Shown here: in pieces, positions 46,680 through 56,199 of the stretch
How positions within the stretch are numbered: the first letter of the stretch is position 1
Layout: each line of letters begins with the position of its first letter
Source of the DNA: Sternotherus odoratus
Lineage: Eukaryota > Chordata > Testudines > Kinosternidae
DNA length: 64,000 nt
NCBI GenBank assembly: GCA_032164245.1
Contig: JAVMKO010000010.1
Coordinates: forward strand, 26,858,189-26,922,188
Direction: 5' to 3'
The notes under the pieces: model-generated
Seen by the model: the letters and a program-made list of their open reading frames with translations, nothing else
Database searches by the model: none
What the model was told of the DNA's origin: nothing
Program-made: the position numbers and the translations under genes

Positions 46680-47786
46680 CAGAGGTGGGCACAGTGTGGC
46701 CCGCCGGCCATTATTATCTGGTCCACTGGGTGGTCCCGCGCTCCCCAGCCGGACGCCGGGCCAAGCGCGGTGCACAGCAGGGCCTGCTACTCCCGGGCTG
46801 GCAGAGCGCAGGACGTCCCGGGGCCCTGTGATCCCGGCCGGCCAAGCATGGGGAGCTCCGCACCGGGGCACAGCGGGTCTTGCTGCGGGGCCTCGTGCCG
46901 CTGGGCGAAGCACCATGAGGCCGTGCACTCCCGGGCCAAGCAAGCGCATGATGCCCCGGGGGGCCTCGCGCTCCCGGACTGGCTGAGGGGGGAGGGGGCT
47001 CAGAGGGGGGAGAGGGCTGGGCGAGGGGGGGCCTGGGTGAGGGTGCTGGGCGGGGGGGGCGTTGAGGGGGACATTGGGGGAGAGGGGGCTGGGCGGAGGG
47101 GGCATTGGGGGCTGGGCGAGGAGGGGCATTGGGGGGAGAGGGGGCTGGGCGGAGGGGGCATTGGGGGGAGGGGGCTGGGCGGAGGGGGCATTGGGGGCTG
47201 GGCGAGGGGGGGAATTGGGGGGAGAGGGGGCTGGGCAGAGGGGGCGTTGGGGGGGAGAGGGCTGGGCGGAGGGGGCATTGGGGGCTGGGCGAGGGGGGCA
47301 TTGGGGGGAGAGGGGGCTGGGCAGAGGGGGCGTTGGGGGGGAGAGGGCTGGGCGGAGGGGGCATTGGGGGCTGGGCGGAGGGGGCCGCGAGAGCCCTTAC
47401 TGTTGGCCCGTGTACACGGGCTTTTACTCTAGTCGGGAAATAAAGAGCAGGGGGGCTTAGATAGGGGTTGATGTCCTGGGGAGGTTGGGGGGAGGGTCTT
47501 GGGAGGGGGGCAGTCGGGAAATAAAGAGCAGGGGAGGTAGATAGGGGGTAGGTTCCTGGGGGAGGCAGTTAGCGTTGGGGGGTCTCTGGCGGAGGTGATC
47601 AAGGGATGGGGGGGGTGTGGAGGGGTTGGGTTTCTGAGCAGCGCAGTCCAGTGGGTGGGAAGTGGGTGGGGGTCGGATAAGGGGTGGGGCCAGGTTGTTT
47701 GGGGAGGCACGGCTTTCACAACCTGGCCCTCCATACAATTTTGATCCCCCACGTGGCCCTCGGGCCAAAACGTTTGCCCACCCCTG
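46680..47786. mobile_element. hAT-type MITE expanded by a G-rich minisatellite
   Basis: The ends CAGAGGTGGGCACAGTGTGG and 'aaacgtttgcccacccctg' form an inverted pair of the CAGGGGTGGGCAAAC hAT type. A clear 8-bp target duplication is not seen. The right part matches the left end of the MITE at 19213 in reverse. The interior is dominated by tandem G-rich repeats. It lies about 650 bp past the stop of the MROH-family gene. Confidence 0.65.
46985..47385 (+). repeat. G-rich minisatellite
   Basis: Tandem units of about 30-37 bp resemble GGGCATTGGGGGCTGGGCGA and GGGGGGAGAGGGGGCTGGGC. They form a higher-order repeat of roughly 90-100 bp in the right half. Nearly every unit has runs of four or more G. 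All reading frames are open, giving Gly/Trp/Arg-rich ORFs that are composition artefacts. Confidence 0.85.
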
Positions 47787-48090
47787 TGCTAGATCCTTTT
47801 CAATTGTCAGGAGAGAAAGGGAGTTTAATTTTTTTACCCTTTTTAAATGCCAAAAATGATCGTTCCACTGAACACTTTGTAGTAGGTGTGCAAACGAATA
47901 TTCAGAAGGCACTATCAATGACTGGATACACTGAATGAATGTTTCAATTTCAAAGAAGGCTGCAATATCTCAAAAAATTACCTCTGGTCATTTTCAGGAA
48001 GTTTGACATCTTCCAAATACAACCAAAACTGGAGAGACTCAATCAAGAATGATTCTTCTAAATCTCCTTGGTAGCACAGAAGCAGTATAA

Positions 48091-48450
48091 GGGAGGGAGT
48101 TCTGGGGCGCGGTGACCTGTGCGGAAGTGTGATCCCTCTAAGAACTCCTCTCACCACCCTCTACCCCTCAGGATGGGTTTCAGCCACTGGGGACCACCCC
48201 AAAAGGAGATTTAACCAATCGGGGGGGGGGGAATTCTGGGCAGAGTGACCCATCCAGAAGTGGTTCGTGTTGGCCCCTCTAAGGACTCCTGCCACTGCCT
48301 CTACCAATCGCGATGGATTTTGCCCACTGAGGTCCACCCTGAGAAGAGATTTGACCAATAAGGAGGAGTGCGAGGGCAGGGTGAAAGGCCCAGAAGAGGG
48401 TTATTTGGCCCCTCTAAGAACTCCTCCCTATGCCCTCTGCTAATCAGAGT
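48091..48450. repeat. Tandem repeat, about 125-bp unit, three copies
   Basis: Each unit carries 'cccctctaaggactcctgcc' or a close variant, then 'ggtttcagccactggggacc' or a variant, and 'gagatttgaccaat'. Copies start near 48091, 48216 and 48361. A short inverted copy of the middle part lies at 48606-48640. Confidence 0.75.
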
Positions 48451-49689
48451 TCAGCACCATCACCCCATAAGGCCCAGTGCCGGGCAGAGGAGGCCATCTC
48501 TTTCCAACAATATGTGTTTTAGAAATTGTGGAAACACTGAGAGGAACCATGGACTTCTTTACCACCCCTGCCCAGAATTCCCCCCGCCCAACTACTCTAA
48601 TTAATCTTGAGGTGGTCCCCAGTGGCTGAAACCCATCTTTCGTGGGCTAATACCCACTTTATCGGATGCAAGCAGTGGAAGTGTCCAGGTATAAATAAGT
48701 AGGCAAGAACCAGGCTGGAGCTAACAAGGCTAGTCCAATCAGCAACTGAACTGGAGGTGTGAATTCCGAGAGAGGAGAAAGTGCCCCTGTAATTAGCGAG
48801 CCATGCAAAATCTTTGTTTAATCCCACATTGATTGTATCAAATTTGCCACTTGGTGGTCATCTGGGGAATCAGCTCTTTCAGTGCCTGGAGGGCCCTCTG
48901 CCGGCCGCTCCTGCTCCTGTCCGCTCCTGCTCTGGCCCCATGTCCCTCCCGGAACCCGGTGCCCACGAACTGAGGGTGCGGCACCCTTGCAGAACCCCCC
49001 CCCTCCCTGGGGAACCCTGCACCCACTATCCCCAACTTGCCTCAGGCTTTGCCTCTGCTAGTCACCAGTTGCCTCCACGCACTGAGGCGGACTGCAGTAT
49101 CAGGCTGCTCATCACAGGCAAGAAGGGTTTGGCCAGCTGCTCCTACTAAGCCCAGGGCTGCCCCCTTGCAATCCCAGTACCCTATGGGATGGGCCTTTGC
49201 TAGGCTCAGCAGCCTGGGGCCCTCTCACTAGAGCTTTGCAGCTCCCCTGGCTCCTAGTTGCCTCACCCTTGCCCTGTCCCAGTCCAGGTCCCCTGTTTAT
49301 GGCTCAGGGAGACTGACTAGTACCCCTGGGTCAGGCCCCCCTATTGGGCCTTCCAGTCTGGGGCTCTCAGGCTAGAGCTCCCTAGCTCCCAGTGCCTAGC
49401 CCCAACCCTGCCCCAGTCCAGGTACCTTGCTCACTGCCTCCCCACAGCTAGGCCCCTCTCCCTCTGCTTCCAGAGGAGACTGTGTTCTTCTCAGGCGCCT
49501 GCCTCTCAGACTTTATGCAGGCCTGAGTGTTTGGGGTGTGGCCACTCAGCTGAGCCTGCTTCCTAATCAGCCTGGGAGCTAAGCAGGCTCCCAGCCACAA
49601 CCCCTGTCCTGGGCTGCTACAAGCCCCTTCCCGGGGCTACTCCAGCCCTTTTTTTTAGGGGGGGAGCGGGCTGCACCCCACTACACTGG

Positions 49690-50434
49690 TCTTGAAGTTT
49701 TTTTGCTGCAAGATACTGACCTTTAAATCTTTAATTGTGTGTGCAGGGAGATTGAAGTGTTCTCCTACAGGTTTTATGTTTATTGCCATTCCTGATATCT
49801 GATTTGTGTCCATTTATCCTTTTTCGTAGGGACTGTGCAGTTTGGCCGATGTTCATAGCAGAGGGACATCGTGCTGCTGGTGGGATGGTGTCTCTGTATC
49901 AGTGCCTTGTTCCATGTTGTCTTCAAAGTATTCTTTGAGTCGGAGACGGCGAAAGTAGGCTTCCAGATCCCCGCTGAATGTATCATGTTTGTGGGGGAGG
50001 GGGGGCAGAATGAGAGTCCTGGAGATAGGACTGTAGCTGGATAGATTGACGATATTGCTGGGTGAGTTGGGGGTAGCACTCTTGTGGCCCCATGTGGTAG
50101 GTAGGATTTTAGATAGTTTGCAGTCCTTTTTCTTTTGTAGAGAGGTGAAGTGTGTGATGTAGATCTCCTGTCTTATTTTAGTAAAGTCTGTTTGTGTGGA
50201 AGGCTGGTTGTTTATGAGGGTCTCCGGGTTGGACAGTTCTTTTTTGATGTTTTCTTGTTTGCTGTACAGGCTGCTGATCAGATGGTTCCTCAGTTTCGTT
50301 GATAGTGTCTGGCACCCTCCTTAGTGGTTAGGTCTGGCATAATCTTTCACTGTGGTCCGTGCAGTATGTAGATAGCAATTAAAGATTTAAAGGTCAGTAT
50401 CTTGCAGCAAAAAAACTTCAAGACCAGTGTAGCG
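49690..50434 (-). mobile_element. Penelope-like element fragment with GIY-YIG remnant
   Basis: On the minus strand near 49870-49770 one frame reads IGQTAQSLRKRINGHKSDI, resembling the GIY-YIG endonuclease region at the C-terminus of Penelope-like retroelements. The next stretch, in a shifted frame, gives HTIKDLKVSILQQKNFK. The reverse transcriptase part is missing and several stops and shifts are present, so the copy is dead. The last 50 bp occur twice in opposite orientations (49687-49735 and 50382-50434) and form the inner ends of the palindrome. Confidence 0.65.
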
Positions 50435-51375
50435 GGGTGCAGCCCGCTCCCCCCCTAAAAAAAAGGGCTGGAGTAGCCCCGGGAAGGGGCTTGTAGCAGC
50501 CCAGGACAGGGGTTGTGGCTGGGAGCCTGCTTAGCTCCCAGGCTGATTGGGAAGCAGGCTCAGCTGAGTGGCCACACCCCAAACACTCAGGCCTGCATAA
50601 AGTCTGAGAGGCAGGCGCCTGAGAAGAACACAGTCTCCTCTGGAAGCAGAGGGAGACGGGCCTAGCTGTGGGGAGGCAGTCAGCAAGGTACCTGGACTGG
50701 GGCAGGGTTGGGGCTAGGCACTGGGAGCTAGGGAGCTCTAGCCTGAGAGCCCCAGACTGCAAGGCCCGATAGGGGGGCCTGACCCAGGGGTACTAGTCAG
50801 TCTCCCTGAGCCATAAACAGGGTACCTGGACTGGGAAAGGGCAACGGTGAGGCAACCGGGTGCCAGGTGAGCTGCAAAGCTCTAGTGAGAGGGCCCCAGG
50901 CTGCTGAGCCTAGCGAAGTCCCATCCCATAGGGTACTGGGATTGCAAGGGGGCAGCCCTGGGCTTAGTAGGAGCAGCTGGCCAAACCCTTCTTGCCTGTG
51001 ATGAGCAGCCTGATACTGCAGTCCGCCTCAGTGCGTGGAGGCAACTGGTGACTAGCGGAGGCAAAGCCTGAGGCAAGTTGGGGATAGTGGGTGCAGGGTT
51101 CCCCAGGGAGGGGAGACCCTAAGACGTGGGGGATTCTGCAAGGGTGCAGCACCCTCACTTCATGGGCACCAGGGTCTGGGAGGGACACGGGGCCAGAGCA
51201 GGAGCGGACATTGGCCGGCAGAGGGCCCTCCAGACGCTGAAAGAGCTGATTCCCCAAATGACCAGCGGGAGGCGCCACCAGGGTGAGTGACCGCTCTGCT
51301 ACAACCAGATTGCAAAGAGAAATTGCAGAGCTGCAATTCATTTGCAAATTTGATACAATCAATGTGGGATTAAAC

Positions 51376-52010
51376 CAGGGGTGGGGAACCTTTTTTCCGC
51401 CAAGGGCCATTTTGACAGTAATAAAGTCAACCGCGGGCCACTCTTCCCACCCACCGCCGCCGCCGAAGCCCAGGCTGGCAATGGGAGCTGAGACCCCAGC
51501 TGGCAAGGGGCCAGTGGGGGAAACCCCAAAGCAGTGGCAGGTGGAGTCCTTAGCCCTGCACTGCACTTAGCCCCTTGCAAGCCAGGGTCCTGCTGCCTGC
51601 CTGACCCGCCCAGCCCAGTCTCTTCTCCCGCCCCCCCCAAACTTCCTCCCCCCACCCAACTGACCCGCCCAGCCCGGTCTCTCCCCCCCAAACCGACCCA
51701 CCCAGTCCAGTCTCCCCCCTCCCCCCGTCCGTCGGCTCCCCGCGGCGCCTTGTTTCGCCGCCCAGCAGAGGATGGCCGTGCGGCGCTTCCCGGCCCCAGT
51801 GCGGAGCCGCCGCCGGCAGCAGCGGCCCACGCGGCGCTTCCCGGACCCAGCGCGGAGCCGCCCCTGGCCGGCAGCGGCCCACGCGGCGCTTCCCGGCCCC
51901 AGCGCGGCGCCGCCCCCAGCTGGCGGCGGCAGCCCGCATGGCGCTTCCCGGCCCCAGCCGCGGGCCGGTGTGACGGTGCTGTTCCTGGTGGGATCCAACT
52001 GTGAGTGTCA
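51376..52010. mobile_element. MITE-like insertion in the right palindrome arm
   Basis: It begins CAGGGGTGGGGAACC, a hAT-type terminal motif, exactly where the match to the left arm stops ('gggattaaac'). The matching right end was not found and the right border is approximate. It contains a CpG-rich minisatellite at 51771-51965. Confidence 0.55.
51771..51965. repeat. CpG-rich minisatellite, about 60-bp unit
   Basis: About four copies of a unit built on 'gcggcgcttcccggcccca' and 'gcgcggagccgcc'. It is among the most CpG-dense segments of the window. Confidence 0.75.
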
Positions 52011-52113
52011 GATCAGGACAGATTGCTTCCACAGGGGCAACTACAGCCCAAAGCACTTTCTCTCTCGGAATTCACACCTCCAGTTCAGTTGCTGGAGGAA
52101 TGCCTCACCCTCC

Positions 52114-52906
52114 TGTAGTAAGTGAAGGCTAAAGGCCTAATGGAGGCCCAGTATGGAGCCTGAACTAAAGTAATGGTCAAGCCCTTGCTAATATAAAGCA
52201 AAGTTAAGCTGTGAGCAAGAGGCAGGCCTTGCTCAGAAGTTGGCAAGGAAAGGGCTGATATTGCAGAAAGACGTATTCAGTTAGCATAGTTACCGTATAA
52301 ACACCGTACCAAGACACATTATATCCCAGAACATTCCATAAGATAACGCAGAACGGACCGACCCCTCCCAATGACAGGGGCAAAAGGGTAATATGATGGA
52401 TAGAGTTGTTTTGCTCGAACCAACATGTACAAGGTGAAAGGCGGCACCTTACTACGTAGGAGGATTGCACCTTACTACGTAAGAGGAGTTGCACCTTGCT
52501 ACGTAGAGGGGCTGCACCTCAGTACATCAGGAGTGATGTAACTTGTTTGTAGATGTGTATAAGAATCTGTCTCTAGGGAGGTGTCTGGGTCCGGCTCGAG
52601 GGGGAGTGGCATATCCCGCCACTGAGCTGTGTCCATTGCCGAGTGACACTCTCTAGCAGTATGCCCGGTAGACTAAGTACTCTAAGGGGAACTGAAAGTG
52701 TGTCAGGGTCGCAATAAACCTGGCCGAGGTGCCTTTGTACCTTACTAAGACTCTGTGGTTATTGGGGGTTCTCGTCAGATTTGCTGTGTCAGCTATCTGC
52801 GCAGAGCTGGGGCAGCACACAGAGGGAACACACGCACGCAGCCGAGTGACATCAACAGGAGAAAGCAGAAGCACCACACCGGTAGCCTCTGGACAACACT
52901 ACAACA
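52114..52906 (+). mobile_element. Solo LTR of an endogenous retrovirus-like element, 793 bp
   Basis: It runs from TGTAGTAAGTGAAGG to CACTACAACA, with CCTCC duplicated at both flanks (52109-52113 and 52907-52911). A TATA-like 'tgtataagaa' lies at about 52555 and a polyadenylation signal 'gcaataaacc' at about 52711. No internal retroviral genes accompany it. It interrupts the right arm of the palindrome, so it inserted after the palindrome formed. Confidence 0.85.
52446..52535 (+). promoter_or_regulatory. Direct repeats upstream of the LTR TATA-like box
   Basis: Four near-tandem copies of 'gcaccttactacgta' or variants, each with a palindromic TACGTA or similar core, lie 20-110 bp upstream of the TATA-like sequence. 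Repeated U3 elements of this type commonly act as enhancers in retroviral LTRs. Activity here is inferred. Confidence 0.5.
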
Positions 52907-53035
52907 CCTCCCTGATTAGAGATAACAAGCTGGTTCAGCCTGATTGGACTAGCCTTGTTAGCTCCAGCCTGGTTCTTGCCTACTTATTTATACCTGGCCC
53001 TGGACACTTCCACTGCTTGCATACGACAGAGTGGG

Positions 53036-53470
53036 CTCTTATACTACTCATAGCTGTCATTTTGTAGCATTAACTGTTCTATTTGTTGTTGAAGCATTGG
53101 TAATGTTAGAGAGAAACTGAAAACTGCCATAAATGTCTTGATATGCATTACTTGTGTATTTTAATTCAGAGCATATTATTATTGATTGTTGTTAAGGCCC
53201 TTGTACTACTCATAGCTGTAATATTTTTTCATTAACTGTTCTATTTGTTGTTGAAGCATTGGTAATGTTAGAGAGAAACTGAAAGCTGCCATTACTTTTG
53301 TATTTTAATTCAGAGCATATTATTATTGATTGTTGTTAAGGCCCTTGTACTACTCATAGCTGTAATATTTTTTCATTAACTGTTCTATTTGTTGTGGAAG
53401 CATTGGTAATGTTAGAGAGAAACTGAAATCAGCCATACATTTCTTGATATGCTTTCCTTCTGTGTTTTAT
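53036..53470. repeat. Tandem repeat, about 140-163-bp unit
   Basis: Nearly three copies carry 'actactcatagctgt', 'ttaactgttctatttgttgt' and 'gcattggtaatgttagagag'. The unit shortens from about 163 to about 143 bp between copies because one block around 'catgatatgcatt' is missing in the second. AT-rich. Confidence 0.85.
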
Positions 53471-53644
53471 TTCATAGAATACAAGGTCTAGTATTGTTAA
53501 AACGGTATCTACTTTAAATTTCTCTCTACCATACATTTCCACTTCACCGTCAAGTGTCTCATCAAATTAAAGTTTACACTTTCTTTTTCGCCTTGTGTCA
53601 AATTCGTAGTGTTCAATTTCAGATTTTTCTTTGGCTTTCTCTTC

Positions 53645-54218
53645 CTACATGTCAAACAAGCCCCATATAGCATTAATGTCTCCTATTAGTGAGTTGTAGA
53701 GTTCTACAACTGTCTGTATATCATTAGTAACCATTTGCAGTTTTTGGTCTAGATATATGAAATCGAGCCAAGAGTGAGCTCCAAAAGACAGCCATAAAAC
53801 CTGCCTCAAGTCGATCGAGTTTTCGAAGCAGGCCTGCAGCGTCATTACTTGTAACAGCTTTCTCAGTAGCCTCGTCTTTATTGTCTTGATGGCTTTAATG
53901 AGAGCATTCCAGTTTTCACTCAAATTATGACAAGCGTCCACTCAAGATGACCGTCAAGTCTCAAAGTATTTTTATTACTTTACTGCCTGGCTTCAAATTT
54001 AAATAGTAAAATCTCCAACCAGTGAGTAGAGGCAGAAAAAATGAATAAAGCTGTTGGACAGCTGAGAAAAATGAACGTGCTTCTTGACAATTTTCTGCTG
54101 CACATACTCCAATCAGCCTGAAAGAATGAGCAGAGCAAGGCACATACACCACATAAGGATTTATATTCTTTATTCCTGCTTGCAACCTGCTAGATTCACC
54201 AGACATGTTAGTGGACAT
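53645..54218 (-). pseudogene. hAT transposase-like (ZMYM1-like) remnant
   Basis: Two minus-strand frames, 54218-53961 and 53941-53645, together resemble part of a hAT-superfamily transposase of the kind domesticated in zinc-finger MYM-type 1 proteins. The first frame has MSGESSRLQAGIKNINP, then VPCSAHSFRLIGVCAAENC with the C-x2-H of the catalytic core, then a Phe-rich RSFFSAVQQLYSFF segment and a Trp (TGWRFY). The second frame continues with NWNALIKAIKTIKT and SWLDFIYLDQKLQ. The frames differ, both are short, and no start or terminal repeats were found. It is a dead fragment. Confidence 0.65.
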
Positions 54219-54259
54219 GTTAGTCTAGTTTTTAGTAGACATGTTAGTCTAGTTTTTGG

Positions 54260-55700
54260 AGGCTTCAGGTCTTACCTTTTGAAGCTTTTTCTATGCAATG
54301 CCGGGTGCTGGAAATGACGGGTTTTTTTAAAATGGAAGCTGAGATTCTCATGACTCCATGAGTTGCGGCTTTCAGGCAAAGCACCAAGTGTCATGAGTGA
54401 GACAGATGATAAAGTGAGATGAGTAAGAGTAAATCCAGCACCCCCGCTTTGTTGTTAAATTAAAGCAGAATGATCAGTTTTGTTGGGTAATTGGCACAAA
54501 GGCCAAAGAACGGGAGCCCAACTCCCTTCCCCGAATTCTAGGGAAGTTTTGATCCAAACGTCATTGCTTGGGTTTCTCACTGGGATGGGCCAGACTGGAA
54601 CCCTAAAGCCAAACATGTCCAGTGTTTGGGAGGAGTTCAGCTTTTGATCTGAATCCGGAGCAGGTTTGGGCCGAGCTCTTCCACAAATGTGCTTATGACA
54701 CAGCGCCTGAGGGAGGGGGGAAGAAGAGGAAGCTTTAGAGGATGTGGCAATGCTGTGTCATTACTATGATGCATTCACTTTCAGAACAGCTGGACGCTTT
54801 GATGAGCATGGCTGTGGGGCATGGAGAAGGGACAGGGTGAGAAGGCATCAATGCCTTTAGGAAGGGGTCACAGCTTAGATGGGTAGGGAAGGGTCAGTCA
54901 GCCAGGCTTTGACTGTGGCCTGGCTCCTGATTACAGCCTTTTCCTATCTCCCTGCCCACCTACTGGCTTTCCAGCCTCCGGCCTGGCAGACCCACAAGCT
55001 TTTCCCCTCTCCACCTCCCTTTACCTCAGGAACTGGCCAGGAATCTCCAAGTTGGTCCCCTTTGTGTGGTCCCGTGAGGATGATGCAGACAGTGTCCCAC
55101 AGCAGTAGGGACTTAAGAGCAGCTCTGCACAAGAAAGTGAAGTTGGGTCTAAAAGGAAGGAGGCCACTGAGCGGCCTGGCTTAGAGCATAGCATTTCGCA
55201 CACACCCAGGATTTAGGTCAAGGGGAAGATGATTCCCCCTGCAGCTGCACATGGAAAGGAACCAGCCTGGGCATACTGAGGGGGCGAGGGGATGAGGGAG
55301 GCACGCCAGCTCCCGGCCAGCACCACACCTTGCACAGAGGAGCTGAGGAGGGCTATGCAGGTGCCAGGTACATCCAATGGGCTGGGCACCAAGTCCCCTG
55401 CCTCTTCTGCTGGGGTGACTAGTCCCCCGCCCACACACACTCCCCCAAAATGATGGGAGAATGTTGCAGGCTGAACCTTGTAGGGTAAAATCATGGCCCT
55501 GATGAAGGCAGTAGCAAAACCCCCATTGATTTCAATAGGATTTCATTGGTCGCATTTCCTCTCCCACATGGACCCACCTCTCACCTCAAAACACTCCTTC
55601 AGGAGACCTCTCTATCCTCGGGTCCAGGGCTCCTGTTCAAAACAGTGGGAGCAAAATGGCCATAAAAATATTGAAACATTAATCTGGGTTCTCCTAGGCT
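54260..55700. other. Interval with no supported gene
   Basis: Apart from a 25-bp tandem duplication just before it (54208-54257), nothing recognisable was seen. The proline-rich ORFs at 54.9-55.4 kb on both strands lack splice context or known motifs. Confidence 0.35.
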
Positions 55701-55706
55701 CTATGC

Positions 55707-55808
55707 AGTGGTTCTCAAACTTGTTGGTTCGGTGACACCTTTTTGTTCTGCAGTGTCCTCTCACACCCTTGGTATGTCCGCCAACATGCCACTGAATTGA
55801 ACTCCGGT
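55707..55808. mobile_element. hAT MITE fragment
   Basis: It begins CAGTGGTTCTCAAACTTG and continues 'ttggttcggtgacaccttt', matching the start of the element at 57067. It is truncated after about 100 bp, where an LTR-like sequence starts. Confidence 0.7.
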
Positions 55809-55818
55809 GATGGGGGCT

Positions 55819-56190
55819 GTCATAAGTGTACAGGGCTGGAGAGGGTTAATGTCATCTGAGAACAAGTAAGGTAGAGTTTCCCTGCCATGAGGGAGGGAGG
55901 GGTTTAAGTCAGTTTCGTTTTGCTGGCCATGCGGCAGGGGCCGGGGTCCCTGAGCTCATCTCTAGCTATGGCGATGACTCAGCTTTTCTCTTAGATTTCT
56001 ACTTAGCTGTACTGTGAGTATAACCATTTGATTCTTTTAAGCCTGTGCCTTTTGGGGTGTTTCTCTCCTTTTCAGAAGGGAGTTAGGGAACCCCAGATTG
56101 TGAAGTGTACTGTACCTCTGTTTTATTCTCTTTTTGTATTAAATCTTTTAGTTAGAAAAGCGTTTGGTTTTATTCCCTTAAGGTCTCTCT
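55819..56190 (+). mobile_element. Possible LTR fragment
   Basis: It starts TGTCATAAGTGTACAGGG, similar to TG-starting reptile retroviral LTRs, and includes a 'tattaaat' motif near 56145. The right end and any target duplication are not identifiable. Confidence 0.35.
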
Positions 56191-56199
56191 CTCGTCACT

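Larger units (their letters stand above)
48644..53037. repeat. Large inverted repeat (palindrome) with loop
   Basis: The left arm 48644-49735 is repeated in reverse complement from 50382 outward. Evidence includes two near-identical 64-codon ORFs on opposite strands (49037-49231 plus, 50882-51076 minus) and matching ends such as 'cacattgattgtatcaaatt'. The right arm resumes at about 52055 and 52935-53037 after two insertions. The loop is 49736-50381. The arms total about 1.1 kb of original length. Confidence 0.85.

Noticed and set aside
46770..47432. A 220-codon Gly/Trp-rich ORF and its opposite-strand Pro-rich partner (46714-47364)
   Set aside because: Both lie in the G-rich minisatellite, where no stop codons can arise on either strand; there is no splice or start context.
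51534..52056. Overlapping ORFs of 143-168 codons on both strands
   Set aside because: They come from the CpG-rich 60-bp minisatellite within an inserted MITE-like sequence.
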